Shown: positions 48,931 through 61,475 of the stretch, piece by piece
Numbering within the stretch: position 1 is the stretch's first letter
Layout: each line of letters opens with the position of its first letter
DNA from: Ophthalmolycus amberensis
Lineage: Eukaryota; Chordata; Actinopteri; Perciformes; Zoarcidae
Reading direction: 5' to 3'
Assembly: GCA_024529925.1 (NCBI GenBank)
Contig: JAFEUB010001482.1
Coordinates: forward strand, 94,501 to 158,500
Length of the DNA stretch: 64,000 nt
Translations under genes and position numbers: made by a program
Notes under the pieces: generated by a model
The model's database searches: none
What the model was told of the DNA's origin: nothing
Seen by the model: only the letters and a program-made list of their open reading frames with translations

Positions 48931-51655
48931 TTGCAAACATGACTTTACTAAAGTTTGGGTTAACTTGTTCATCAACTTCATGGCCGATATGCAATTGGAT
49001 GATGGGGATGAAGGAGGAAAGGACGGGAATACAATTCCTACACTTCATCTGAAGCTGGGAGTCATCATCAATATTTAAATTCCAATGTGTCGGAGAGCAA
49101 ACGCAGCAAAACAAGACAGTTCCTGACTGCACTAGATGTGCATCACCTGCATGAGATGAACTGTGCTTTAAATAATAAGCTGAATTTCATGTTGTGTGCA
49201 CAAAATAAATGACACACCCACAAATACACGACCGTGAGAGTTCACCAACGACGCTAACTCTTCAAAGACAGAAGCATTTAAGACCGACCCACTGCTAAAT
49301 ACCTTCATGCGAAGTGTTGAAGGGAATGAATGAAGGCCGTTTCCAAATCACCAGCAGAGACGCTGCCTGACAGCGAGGTCATTCTTACACCTTTATGAAC
49401 GCTAAATGACTAAAAATATTGCCTTTTGTGAAACACAAGCTGAGGGAATGGAAAAAAGCAGCAGCAATGGAGCACTCGCTTGTGTTGCTTTCTGGAGAAC
49501 CAGTTCGTTTCCACTTTGGGGCAGGTAGGTTACGACACCCGTTTCCACCTGAAGCCGCTCGCTGGTTTCCACGCCCATTCGGAACCGGATGGAGCAACAC
49601 GCAAACACACGCGCTTCATGCACTCACACACCCGCACGCCTGTAGATGTAGCCAAGCCGTTTCATGGAACGCTGAAGCACAGACGGTGGAGGACGTGCTG
49701 CAGAAAGGCTGGTGACAACAGGTGGTGGATCTACAGAAGACAACATTTCCAGAGCCTCTGGGTTACTCCCGCTATGCTACGGTTTAGTGGCTCCTTTCAA
49801 GGACAGAAACTAATTCAGAGTGACAGAAAAGCCTTTTGAAACGCTGCTTTGACCACAAACGGGCCTCCACGTGAATGCATTCAGACTTGAAGAGGCAATC
49901 AGGAAGATTTTCATTGAAATAAGTGTCTGTTGAGTCCATACCTGGAGCCAAATGAGCTAGCACAATGGTGATGGAGCCTATAGCCCACTAATGAACGCAT
50001 TGCAATATTTATACATCTGCAGTATAAAAAAAACTGGGCGTCTATGAAATAAAAGCTGTGTTAAGTTGCTGTTAAAGCAAACTGAACATTTCCTGCTGCA
50101 GCTTCACATTAGAAGCCTTTAACCCTTTGAACCCCAAAACTCACCGGCAGAGTGAAAAGCATTCAAGTAAAAAGTCAAAACTGCACCGTGTATCACAACC
50201 AGAAGCTGTAAAAACCGCCATTGTTGTCAGATTTACATCTTTTCGACGGTCCTTGAACACATCATGTGTGACGAACGCTTACATCAGAAAAAAGAAGGCA
50301 AAACGAGACGTAAAGTTGTGATGTTTCATCACAAACATTTTGATCTACGTGTCTTGGCTCAAAGGGTTCAAAGGTGAAACAGGAGTGGACTTCCATTATG
50401 AAGCGGTCACAGGAAATGCAACGTGTTTGTCAGTGAGCTTGAAACGGACCGCTATCTTTCAGCAAAAATGCGTCTGAAAAAAAACAACCAAAGATCCTTC
50501 TGGTGGATCCCTTTTGAAACATTGCAGGCAGCAATGAAAGAGTCGGGAGCAGCCGCAGCGAGCCGTTTGATGAAGAGCTGCAGGCGACAGGCTGCAGAGC
50601 GAGCTAACCGACTGCTTTCATTTTGGCTGTGTGCAGACTGGTGCCGTGTGCAGCATGAAATCAGATCACAGAATGATGGAGAAAGGCCAATTATTGCCCG
50701 ACTTCTTCTTCTTTTTCTTTCAACAACACTAGTTTGTTTTGCTTCCCCCGGTATTCTGGAGAGTGTAGTATTAAACTGCATTTGCTGTTACGTCCAGTAA
50801 GTAAGTAAGTTGTCGTCAGTCAACCAGGACTGAGATGTTAAGGGTTGCCAGTTTAACAGCTTTTCAAAGCAACATGAGTCACTGTTCCTTTTCAAGTGGA
50901 AAGAAAGAGGAGCAGCGATATGAAAAGCGGTTCCAGACCCCCTCCAGACACGTTTAAGACATAGAAATACTCGGCTTCATGTCAGAATTTGCCTGACGTG
51001 GGTTTTTCACACACAAAATAATTACCCAATCAAACCTTCTCCCTCATTGTAAAATCCAGACAGAATTTCTTTATTGATTTCAAAAGATCAACTACAGGAT
51101 ACAAGATGTTCCACGCGAGTCTTCGGCGTGCGTGCACAGTGAAGTGCTTCTCGTACGTACACGGCTCTAAACTCAGGTTGAGGTTGAGCACAGATCCAAG
51201 TGGCCACGCAGGCAAAAGAGTGTCCCACGCACAAGGTGCTGCTGCAACAAGAACCGGTTTGTAACCGGCAGCCCACAGGCGCGGCACGAGATACGTGTTT
51301 CAGCAGGAGGACGGATGCAGAGCCGCGGACGCACAACCAGTCCCGGAGCAACGTGAATGACTTGTGACGCCTCCTGAGCAGAGAAGGCCCGAGTGTTTGA
51401 GACGACTTGACCCGAAAGGTACAAAACAATCCGGTGTTCTTTACCGGACGCCGCATCAGCAGAAAGCGTGCCCGACAGGGCGGGGTGAGAGTAATGGATT
51501 TGAAGTTCTGCACTGGGAGCGACAGAGCGTCCAATCACCATCGAAGCAGAGACGACTGTTTTTTGGTTTGAAACACTTATTTTTATTCCTGTTCGGGAGG
51601 CTTCAGCTGCTTCTCTCACGCTTTATGAAAAACCTCTGCTCCCATCCTCTGATCG
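48931..51655. other. Unannotated stretch
   Basis: No gene was recognised. Two overlapping 148-codon minus-strand frames at 51088-51619 lie upstream, in minus-strand sense, of an AATAAA (minus strand, about 51069-51074). Neither shows a known domain and two long overlapping frames argue for chance. Confidence 0.38.
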
Positions 51656-51667
51656 CCCCCCCCCCCC
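51656..51667. repeat. Poly-C tract, C12
   Basis: An uninterrupted run of 12 C residues. Confidence 0.92.
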
Positions 51668-51833
51668 TCTCTCCTCCTCTTCCTCCCACTGCTCAGTACG
51701 GCACTCATCACAGCCCCGCGGTGCGAGAGCGCCTTAGCTACGGCAGATAAAGGGCCGGGAGATTGTCAGTAATGACGGGTCCACCAGCGCTGAGACTTCC
51801 CAGAGCTGCTTGTTTCAGCAGTAATCACGACCT

Positions 51834-51856
51834 GGGGGGGGGGGGGGGGGGGGGGG
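51834..51856. repeat. Poly-G tract, G23
   Basis: An uninterrupted run of about 23 G residues. Confidence 0.94.
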
Positions 51857-52071
51857 ACAGCGCACCGTGACGGGCTCTAAAGTGCTTACCAAGCATTTCT
51901 GCTTGTGATGCCATGTCAACTTTTTTGTGTTTTTTTGAACGGTTGGCAAGTCAGTCGAATAAGTAAGAAAAATAAAAGGGAGACTTAAAAGCTAAACAAA
52001 ATGTGTGAAACAAAGAGGTAAGAAGCAGAGACAGTGGGTGGGCGGGCTCGGCGCTGACTGATGCGGGAGGA

Positions 52072-52085
52072 GGGGGGGGGGGGGG
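52072..52085. repeat. Poly-G tract, G14
   Basis: An uninterrupted run of 14 G residues. Confidence 0.92.
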
Positions 52086-52281
52086 AGTCTATGAATAGGG
52101 ATGAGATCGGATCATCGGTTCGCTCAGTGTCCTCCAATCACAGCTCAGTTGAAGAAGAAGGTGGAGAGTGAAGAGATAAGACAGGTGAATACGAGGGGAG
52201 GACGGGACAAATAACAGAGGACGACGGCGGGCTGCGGGAGGAGTGATTGAAAATAACCTCAGACAGGATGGAAGGACTGAC

Positions 52282-52283
<2 letters not shown>

Positions 52284-52322
<39 letters not shown>
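52284..52322. repeat. (GT)n microsatellite
   Basis: About 19 GT dinucleotides without interruption. Confidence 0.97.
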
Positions 52323-52324
<2 letters not shown>

Positions 52325-52440
52325 AAAAAGGCTCTGCTGTACCACAAAGAAATAAAATCTCTTTCATCTTTCTGAAGCTGGCCCTGAGTAATCACCTTCT
52401 TCACCCTCTCGCCTTCCCTTGCCGTCCCCCCACTCTCATG

Positions 52441-52454
52441 CCCCCCCCCCCCCC
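52441..52454. repeat. Poly-C tract, C14
   Basis: An uninterrupted run of 14 C residues. Confidence 0.93.
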
Positions 52455-52514
52455 GATCTCTGCTTATGAAGAGAGCCTTTAACCCTCCTCTCCACGGATG
52501 GGGCCCCGCCGAAG

Positions 52515-52551
<37 letters not shown>

Positions 52552-52558
52552 GTGTGTA
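52515..52558. repeat. (GT)n microsatellite
   Basis: A GT run of about 44 bp with one TT interruption, the second such array within 300 bp. Confidence 0.97.
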
Positions 52559-52849
52559 TGTGAATCACGAGGTACGAATGCTCCTTCGTCCCACAGTTGG
52601 GCAGAAATTGGATATTGAGTGCAGGGGCGAAGATGAGCAAATTTCAAACACCCACACGCATGTAGAGGTATGACACGGTCGATATTATTGAAAAGAGTGG
52701 GAGTTGGGGGGCTGGGGAGCTGGGGAGGGGGGGTTCTTGGGGACGGAGGGAGATTTAGTGAACGTGTCCACCTGTGTCGGCTACCACAGACAAGTCATCC
52801 ATCACGGGTCGGGCGCGCGGTGCAGAGTTACGGGCCGATGGAGGCCGTG

Positions 52850-53065
52850 ATAAAAGGGCCGCTTAATTGAAGTCGGGCTGCTCTGGAGGGCGAAAAGGCA
52901 TCAAGATAATTGCATTCATTGAAAGAGCAGAAATGAAAAACTAGGTGGTTATTTATAGGTTGATGTGGATATAAATACACACTTTTACTGGGAGGAAAAA
53001 AGCCCCGAGAGGCTCAGGATGTATTTCCATATATTTAAATCCCATAAATGCCAGTTGACGAAACG
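52850..53065. promoter_or_regulatory. Candidate cis-regulatory element
   Basis: A repeat-free, AT-rich segment with TTAATTGAAG, GATAATTGCATTCATTG and a MEF2-type TTATTTATAG (52949-52958), flanked by microsatellite-rich DNA. The look is that of a conserved non-coding element. No comparison could be made here. Confidence 0.22.
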
Positions 53066-53500
53066 CTTTACGATCGCACTGCTGAGCTCCACCTGAAGGT
53101 AGAATTACATGCCCGGCTGCCTGTAGAGACATCGAGACAGGTCAGAAGTTTGATAGAAAATATAAAATGTTTTAAAAATTAAACAGGTAAGTAATGGATT
53201 ACATTTTGCTGCATTTGCTTTCAAATGTAAACTGAATATATCGAGGACTTAGAGGCTTTTTTCAGAATTTTCGAAACATTAATCCAAAATTGATTCACAG
53301 ATCAATCAGTAATTACAATAATCATTATTGTAGCACACAGAATTTAATTGAAAAATTTGGAATATCCTCTTTACAAGGTGCTCTGTTCGAAGATAACATA
53401 TCAGTTGCCGCCACATGGCTCTCAACGTGGTGACGGCGGAGCCGGCAGCTAACAATGCTAGCAGCGCTAACAGCGCTAACAATGACAACAGTGGGCACAC
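53066..53500. other. Unannotated stretch, possible old repeat
   Basis: No gene was recognised. The 'aacattaatccaaaattgattcacagatcaatcag' area (53276-53312) resembles, in reverse, the 'cgattaatc' type repeat seen at 40.6 kb, but too weakly to call. A short 'gctaacagc' direct repeat lies at about 53450-53485. Confidence 0.3.
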
Positions 53501-53870
53501 AGCGGCAACCTCTTCTGAAGAGTGAAGCCAACTAAATCCTGCATTCTCTCTAATGTCCACCAGGGGGCGACTCCTCTGGTTGTATAGAAGTCTATGAGAA
53601 AATGACTCTACTTCTCTCTTGATTCATTACCTCAGTAAACATTGTAAACATGAGTTTATGGTCTCAATCTCTAGTTTCAAGTATTCTTCAACACAGCATG
53701 ATGTTCATTTAGTACATTATGGTCCATTTAGAGTCACACAGACCATAAAGCAGAGGATGCTTTAGGGCGGGCTTACTGTGATTGACAGGTCTCTACCAGA
53801 GACGTACACGTCACTTCTACAATGGGTTACTTCACGATGACTACCTCCACTTCCTGTATACAGTTTATGG
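53501..53870 (+). repeat. Family 1 dispersed repeat, copy 6, with CTCF-like core
   Basis: It begins AGCGGCAACCTCTTCTGAAG, carries the CTCF-like core and all central blocks, and ends 'cacttcctgtatacagtttatgg' at 53870. The 3' third, with the 'atggcaacggcc' block, is deleted relative to copy 5. No clear target duplication was found. Confidence 0.87.
53557..53570 (+). promoter_or_regulatory. CTCF-like motif within family 1 copy 6
   Basis: CCACCAGGGGGCGA in forward orientation, the fourth occurrence of the same core in the window and 5.2 kb from the previous one. Confidence 0.5.
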
Positions 53871-54169
53871 CGCTGGCTCACGTGCACTAACATGCACTAA
53901 AGAGGATCATAAAGCAAGGACAAGCTCGGACACACACACACAGAGTAACTAGATTCTCTGCTCAGGCAGACATTACTCCACTTTATCTTGACAACAGTTG
54001 TTTTCTGCTATCTCAGTGTTCTGAATATTGAATAAACCGAATGTTGCTTTTATCACTGTAGCTGTAGTTCATGTGACTGAAATCACAAACAATCACAAAC
54101 GTACACACGGACTCCCTAAAAGCAGAGGACACCAATTTAAGCATCTCAATTTGTCAGCGGCCGGCGCCT

Positions 54170-54420
54170 CAATAAACAAACTCTATTAAACCCAAGCTGA
54201 GCACATTTACATTCCAGCGAATAGCCTGCAATAACCGTTTAGATGGCATACCTTCGCAATTAATACAGCAATATTCCTTCATGCCCCACCGAGGGAATTT
54301 GTAAACATCAATTATGCGGAATAAGAGAGCCTCTCGGATTAACAGCCTGGTGCTCTGCAGCGGTCGTAACATGATATTGGCAATAAAGAAAAATTAAAAA
54401 CAATCTCACTGGAAGCCGAT
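54170..54420. promoter_or_regulatory. Candidate conserved non-coding element
   Basis: A repeat-free AT-rich segment with several TAAT words (AATTAAT at 54258-54264, 'tcaattatgcggaataag' near 54310) and no simple repeats or family sequence. The call is by appearance only. Confidence 0.2.
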
Positions 54421-54746
54421 ACATTACGTCTGCTAATCAACCACCTGATGGTCTTCAGAGTGAGAGGAACGACGGTGGCTGGCGTGGACGCGCTGCGACA
54501 CAACCTGCATGGCTCTTTGTGACATACGAGGGAACAACCGTGTTTAAAAAGGTGGAAATCAGCCAGCTCCTCTGCTCTGCTGTCAACAGCACCCATCAGA
54601 CTGGTGCCGCCATTATTCCAGCAGCTTCTGGTCAATAACCACAGACTGCCTCAACTGCACCCATCAACCAGCCGACTCTCATGCTCAATAAGTCAAGTTG
54701 AGTTAAAAACCTGGACAGGAAGTAGTCGATAATCTGTTGCAGGGCA

Positions 54747-54825
54747 AACAATGATCGTCATTATTGATTAATCTGACAAATTAGTTTCTGCATTAATCAT
54801 TTTGTCTGTAAAGGTCAGACAGGAA
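54747..54825 (+). repeat. Fragment of the 'cgattaatc' type teleost repeat
   Basis: 'aacaatgatcgtcattattgattaatctgac', then 'attagtttctgcattaatcattttgtctgtaaagg' follows the order of the common teleost repeat also represented at 40594-40758. The similarity is by word order; no ends were found. Confidence 0.45.
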
Positions 54826-55781
54826 CGGACCAATCGGTGAGCAGCAGGAGAGAGCAGGGTCGCCAAATAAATGAGCAGAATTTCTTTCATGGTTTGTAAT
54901 TATTTATGTCTGTAGTACATCTTTGAGCCACACGAGGGAGTACATGTTCGTATTGTTCTGATAACTGTTGAGGCTAGCGTACATTCTGTTGGTTTAACGG
55001 AGGAGCCACCTAAATGAATTATCTGGTCTCCTTTATTAGCTATTTCACATGTGTACATGTTTTTCAATAACACGCATAAAACAAAGTGACATATCACATG
55101 TATGTCTCTTCACACACAAATTCACTCCTCTCACGATTTAAAGATGACGTCTATTGTGAATTGTGAAGCGATGGTTCGCATTTATAAAAATTGGTTTCGG
55201 TGAAAATAAATGATTAAAAATGGTTGGGAACGCTGCATTTAAATAGTTTGATTTGTAAACAACCCAAAAAGCATTGAGTTGACAAAATAACATGAGTTTA
55301 CCGTCATTCATGAGGAAAGAAAAGCATGAAATCTTCACATCTGGAAGCTGGAAACACTAAACGTGCGTCATGTCTGTTAAAGTGATCATCATCATAACTC
55401 TGGATTCATTGTGTTGATTGACTTATTGATTAACGTTTCACCTCCAATCAACCACAACACTGATGGGTAAATCAATTCTGCCTTATTAGTCAGTAAATAA
55501 TGGATCAAATGATTATTTATTGTTTGTCTGCATCACTGATGAAGAGCGCAAAAGTATTAAACTTACGGTCACAACGAGCTCTTTAAAGACGTCCCGCTGA
55601 CCACTGGGATTCTGTGACGGGCTTCTCTTTACATTCGGACATCTGTTGGACTAAACGATTTGTAAAACAGGAGATGACTGAGGATCAGCAGTGGTTGAAG
55701 CCCTGACTGCAATTCCAATAAGAAACAGGACATCAAAGCTGTTTTTTAAGACTGTGCTCACAGGCAGCTTTTGCAACTTCT

Positions 55782-55827
55782 GTTTTCCAGCAAAGTAAAC
55801 TTTTGTTTTCCAGCAAAGTAAACTTTC
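55782..55827 (+). repeat. Two tandem copies of a 23-bp unit
   Basis: GTTTTCCAGCAAAGTAAACTTT plus one base occurs twice in direct succession (55782-55804 and 55805-55827), differing only in the last base. It is probably a replication-slippage duplication. Confidence 0.9.
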
Positions 55828-56085
55828 CTGCGACAAAGTGAACAAACTGCAGGTCGGATTGCACCGCGAGCGCACCGATATCATCTCCAATCCGTTTGAA
55901 GTAAGCGGCACTAATGACATAAATTGAATGGAACAAGATAAAACTCCATCCCAGCTGCTACTAAGAAAGCCACAGCTAATGACATAATCCTCCTTGTTGA
56001 GCTAAAGCTAACTAGCCTTTATGAAGGGTTACCGCAGGGCCAAGCGTTTACCGGCTTATTGACATCTCACGCGCACATGGCAGAA

Positions 56086-56089
56086 TGTG

Positions 56090-56124
<35 letters not shown>
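56086..56124. repeat. (GT)n microsatellite
   Basis: A GT run of about 39 bp with one GC interruption. Confidence 0.97.
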
Positions 56125-58307
56125 CTGACTCTCCGTATACGTTGACTGCACTTTCTGAACATGAAGAAGAGGAACGATGTATAACCCCAGACTCCAGCAG
56201 TCCACTTAAAGTGATTACTTGTTGCTCATGCAGATGTGTCTGTTGAATAAGAAGGACGGCCGGTTGTCAGAGCGCCAACAAATTAGCAATCAGGTTTCAT
56301 TGTACTCGAGACGAGGGGACCTTTCGGAGGCAGTGAAGACACTGAGAGGTACTTTAGAATGTAAAAAGAGAAACACGCTAGAGGTGACCAACCCTCTTCC
56401 TTCAAGCTTCTATTATTGGATTTGTTCAAATATTCTATGATTCTTCTTTGTCTTACTTCTGTTTGCCGGTATTCTTGCTCTACGTATCAGAGCTACAGTC
56501 TTCATACTTAAGTGCTGCAGGGATGACGCATTATTGAAGGCCAACCAGGAAGTCCGCATCCACAGAAAGGCCAATGGGATTCATTTCACTGGATGCTGGA
56601 TTGTTACAGAAAATAACCTGAGTGGCAAACAAGCTTTTATGATTTTTGAAGCGTAGCTAAAATCATATGAAGCTAACGCTAGGCTATAAAGGAACTCCAC
56701 CACATTCAATCGCTTGTTAGCCAGTGCCTTATTAAAGACACGTGGACGCTTCTAATTCTCTTAAGATTGCAGTAAACGGACCGTATCTCCGGCATCGAAC
56801 CAAAAACCCACCGGCTTTGAGACGAGGGAACCGGAAGTGCAAAGATTCTGGGTTTCAGGACTCATTCATGCGCCACTTTTCTTTTGCGGGGGATGCAAAC
56901 AGGAAGTATGATGTTGCCATAGTTGCAGTGATGCAGGACCCGATTTTGCAAGAAGGAAACCTTCAAAAACCTTAAACGTTCATTCTCACAGAAAATGCAT
57001 CGTATCTGTGTGTTCAGATTAAAGCTGTGACTCAGAAGAGGAGAGAGGTTTTTGTTTTTTTTGGTGCAAATTGCTACAATCGGGTGCTAAAGATTTTTAA
57101 GTACCATAATTGCCTCCATGAGCCGTGTGTCACAGCCGCTGCTGCATCATTTCAGTACATTTAATTAAGACAAGCATCAGATGAAACTGAAATTCACAAA
57201 ACGGGAAAAAATAAATACAAAATACTAGAATGAATAAACACTTACACGCTAATTGAGTTCCCATTTCACCCTCCAGAGTGTGAACATGCGTAGTGCTTGT
57301 AAACACGGCACAGCCTGCTACACTACAATATTATCAAGCACACACACAACATATGTGGCACTACCTCCCCGCTCGTCTCACTCGGCGTTATCTGCCGATG
57401 TAACCGGGGATCCGTCTCCATGGAATTAAGAGGAATAAAGCAATGATTGGACCAAAGATGCTGCAGTGATGTGCATCAGCGCCGGCTCTCTAACGGAGAC
57501 GTCCTGTGACTCCAGCTGCACAACCTTTCCATCGATGAGCCTCCGGAAGGTAAGCCCCGGACTGAAGACGACCTACTGATCCGCTTCCTCTCGCCCAATC
57601 AACTTTTACTGACGGCGGAGGAATTTGTCAGACTACTTTTTTTGGGGTGATCGACCCCTCCGTGCACTGTGGGGTTTTTTTTGGCAGCAGCTTGTAAAAA
57701 CAAACAGAAAACTGTAAACATTGTAAACAGATGTGTACGCTTCCAGTTCTCTTATCCCGGGTCATGCTTCAAGTTTATGTGAAGCGTCGTGTTTGTGTTT
57801 CCTGCTATTTATAGTCTTTGTTTATGCCTCTCTGCGTGAGAATATTGTCTTGTGTATATTTTTATGGAACAATAAAAGAAAGCATATTCACAGCTCGACC
57901 CAAAAGATCTGCAAACATCCCCCCCGCCTCCCCACCCGTCTCTCCAGTAAATAAAGCCTCTCCCTCGAGCTCACACATTTTCTTAATTCCCCTCAGGAGC
58001 GGCAGAAGAAAGAGCCGAGGTGAACCCTCGCAGTCCTCGCTCGCGGTGGACCTCATCTTCTCTGTATCCCTGAAACTTTGATGTCCAGCCACAGAAGGGC
58101 TTCGAAAAATAGGGTCTGCAATCTCCCCACCATGACCAGGCAGAGGATTAGCAGAGCACCCGCAGGACGGAGGGGAGAGAGAGGACGGAGGAGGAGGAGG
58201 AGCAGGGGGGCTCTCCCTCCTGTGGGGGATTAACATGCTGCTAAGGAAGCAGAGAACAGACCCCCTTTTTCATGAAGTCTGCAGAAACCAATTTACAGCA
58301 TAGAACT

Positions 58308-58340
58308 GGTGGTGGTGGTGGGGGGGGGGGGGGGGGGGGG
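58308..58340. repeat. (GGT)n plus G21
   Basis: Four GGT units run into 21 G residues. Confidence 0.95.
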
Positions 58341-61254
58341 CACTAATTCTCCACTGAACTGCCTCCTGGTTCAACCCAGAATCTTTGTTGTGTCACTCAC
58401 AAAGTCGTGCTTTCGGAACATTTTCAGGATGCGTCATGGAGGCATTCATCTATGATTGATACGGGAGCTTTATTGATCAACAGAAGGCGACGATGGGGCC
58501 GATCAAATAACTTCTGATTAAATATACTATACACGTAAACACGGTGTGACCAATGTGTTGCTGCATTAAAAAGGTTCACACTTCATTCACAATTTCTGTT
58601 AATAACAATAACTGCAACAAAAAGACAAAGAAAATACAAAAGAATTAATAAATAAGTCAGTACATGTATATATATTTGAATTAGTTATCACTCACGGTGA
58701 GGCACACGGCTCATTAACTAACCACTGGTTTGGGATCAGCATGCATCTGCCAGGTATCGGATCGGTTGCATCTCTAATCAAAGGAGACACTTCAATGGCC
58801 ACAGAGAGGCTCAAGCTGCTGATCTGGACATCAGACCTGATACGATCGGTCACGGGGGAATCGCCCTGGAACGTTGCTTTTCCCCTCGTGAGGAAAAACA
58901 AGAGATTACTCCGCTCCTCTCTGCGCTCCGAATATTTGCACTGCACTCTGGACTAAAAAAATACCATAAAACACACTCGCAAGCCATGCATTCACCGGCT
59001 CTCAATTAAAATACATCAAAAAGCTAAATATGTAATGTGTCTATAATGTGTGGTGTAATGCTAAACGTCTGTATTATTGTCAGGGAGCGGGCGAGAAGAG
59101 AAGGCCTCTTTAGAGCATCCTTTCACAAAGAGAGAGTGAATCCAGGGAGGTGAACATGTGACACCAGTTACAGCAGAGTGTAAACCAACTGCTGGAGTAT
59201 CAACAATATCTACAGCCCGTACTATCGATAAGCAGCAACTAGTCTCACCAGTGAGAAACAATCGGCCTCCATTTATAGAAAGAATAAAAGGCACGCGTAC
59301 AGTGCTGCCTCCCCACCAGTGCTTCTCGAGTAATGGGGTCTTCTTCCTTATCGGTGCCTGAGAGGAGCTCGAGGACCTTGCCCTTCATCCCTTTTGTTGT
59401 TACAGAGTCTCTTGTGGAAGCTGTAGATTGGGCGCGAGGCGTGGGCGAGCGGTCTTAATAAAGCTCTCCTCTATCCACCCCGGAGATCTCCTCACCCCAA
59501 TTATACGGCTGACACCTCTACCCTCCTCCGTCTCCTCTTATTTCTCACCCCCCCTCCTCCCCATCCCGGCAATTCCTTTTGTGCCAATTAAACAGGATGT
59601 TTTATTGGAGGAATTTTCATCTTTGCAACAAAAACCTGTGACCTGTCGATGTCACCCAACCCAATAAATGAGTTACTCCTCATTTGTTTTGCGTGTTTTA
59701 GAGGTCCGTATACGTCCTCGTTCAAGAAGAAAATAGCACATTATTTTTCGTCTGTATAGCTACAAATGCTGGATGAGAGCAGCCTGCACAGTGAGGTGGC
59801 CTGGAAGATTCTCTGACAAGAAAAAGGTCCGACAAGTTTTCTTTAAGGATTATCAAATCAATGTCTGAGATTGAATGCATGAAAAATAATCAGAAACAAT
59901 GTTGTTGATTTTGTTAAAGTAACTTTATAATTCATAAATCTATTTGCAGGTCTTCTGTGATGGCTTTTGTAGATCCTGATACCCATCATGCACTGTTCTC
60001 TGACATGTTAAACACCATTCATTGATCAGCCGAAAACCATCATCGCATTAATCGATCATGAGAAACAAACGTGGAGCTCTGAGGATCCCATCGTGCTGAG
60101 GTTGAAGGCGCACAAACCGGAATAATTTGACAGGAAGGAGTCGCTTGTTTACCGGTCTTGGTTCACTTGCGTTCCAAAACAAAAGCGAATTAGAACACGC
60201 CAGAAAAGGTTAACTTCACACCGAAGTAAATGAGCCGCAGGCGTGATCGCCCACACTAATGCAACACGGTGACGACGACGGCCAACGAGTATGAAGGACG
60301 AGCCGCTTTGTCTGTCGCCGCTTTCTTTCTCCAGACATTTCTGCTGGTTTTAACTCCGGATGCTTCCAAGGTTAAAGCCTGCATCTGGCCAGCCATCTGC
60401 CTCCGGCCGTCCCACGAGGCGTCCTGTCATCGGCCCCGTCCTCTACTGTCCACATTCGGGCTCACTGGGGAAACGATGGATACCAACAGCTTCTGAGCGA
60501 CTCTACAGGTGTGCGACGCAGTTCTGCAGTCACTTCCCCCTTTTGTTGACTCCGAGAACCCTCACCCACGCCGGACAGGTGTGTGCGCTTCATTAGTATG
60601 CAACGGACGCCAGTCACGTTTAATTATGGAGCCCAAAATCACAAGTTAGTGGTGAACTTTACAAACTGTGCAGCATATGGCACCAATTATCCTGAGACCA
60701 CTGATTCCAATAAATAAAGAAAATAGACAAAACCTCACAGGTAGCAACGTGGGAAGTGTGTCTGAAACAGGACGGACAGACGGACATATACAGTGTAGAT
60801 AAACAGCTGTGAACTACAACCAAGCCACTGGAGCTCATACTAGGACCACTGTGGATGGAAGTCATCAGAGACCAGTTCTCCTCCCGATACTCGTTCATCA
60901 GAAGATGGAATAACTGGTTTAAGTTACACTTAAAAGTCCCAGAAACTGTGTTTTAGAATCTGCAGTATTTCTCGATACCTTTAAATAATCCTCATTTAAT
61001 AGGGATGGGAGATGATCAGATTTTGTCAACACCACTTCCATTATGGATTCCTCTTATCGGTGGCATTCTTCACTGATTCCCTTAATGGGTGGAAAAAGAA
61101 GAGACTTCAGACACACTTTGTTCATCACCTTCCTTGTTATTGTCATCTATAGCGGTTATTTGAATAAAAAACACTCATGATTGTATTTTTGTTGGGATTG
61201 GTAGTTTTAATTATGCATCATAAGCTGCATAGATCGAGTGATAGGAAGTTAAAC

Positions 61255-61475
61255 ATCCCATAATTACCTCTTTAATATCAATTTTATATTGCTGGGAAAA
61301 CATCTCCTTCAAACAACTAGATGTGTTAGTGTTTCTTGCAAAAAACTACATTTGAAGAAATCACGATGACGTTATAATTTACTTCCGCCCAATAGTTATT
61401 TTTACTAACTAGAGCTTGAACGCATCAAAACGTAACTCAACGTTACCTCCGTACGTTAGCGGTTCGCTCCGTTAT
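61255..61475 (+). repeat. Family 2 dispersed repeat, copy B
   Basis: Diverged match to 4210-4445 in the same orientation. Shared words, in order: 'cataattacc', 'atattgctg', 'gtttcttgcaaaaaactacattt', 'tatttttact', 'gagcttgaacgcatca', 'cgtaact' and 'cctccgtacgttagcggtt'. The ends could not be fixed. The flank beyond 61475 ('tgctagctgcatcaagctaatgttagc') may belong to it. Confidence 0.6.

Larger units (their letters stand above)
55828..61254. other. Unannotated stretch
   Basis: No gene was recognised. (GT)n lies at 56086-56124 and GGT repeats with G21 at 58308-58340. The segment at about 59440-59680 is repeat-free and pyrimidine-rich with TAAT and CCAATTA words. Frames of 60-124 codons show no domain. 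Confidence 0.4.

Noticed and set aside
51088..51619. Two overlapping 148-codon minus frames with AATAAA downstream
   Set aside because: No domain in either; two competing frames and a common hexamer are not enough.
53450..53485. Short 'gctaacagc' direct repeats as a regulatory array
   Set aside because: Only a few imperfect units; such 'gctaac/gttagc' words are common throughout fish DNA and in this window.
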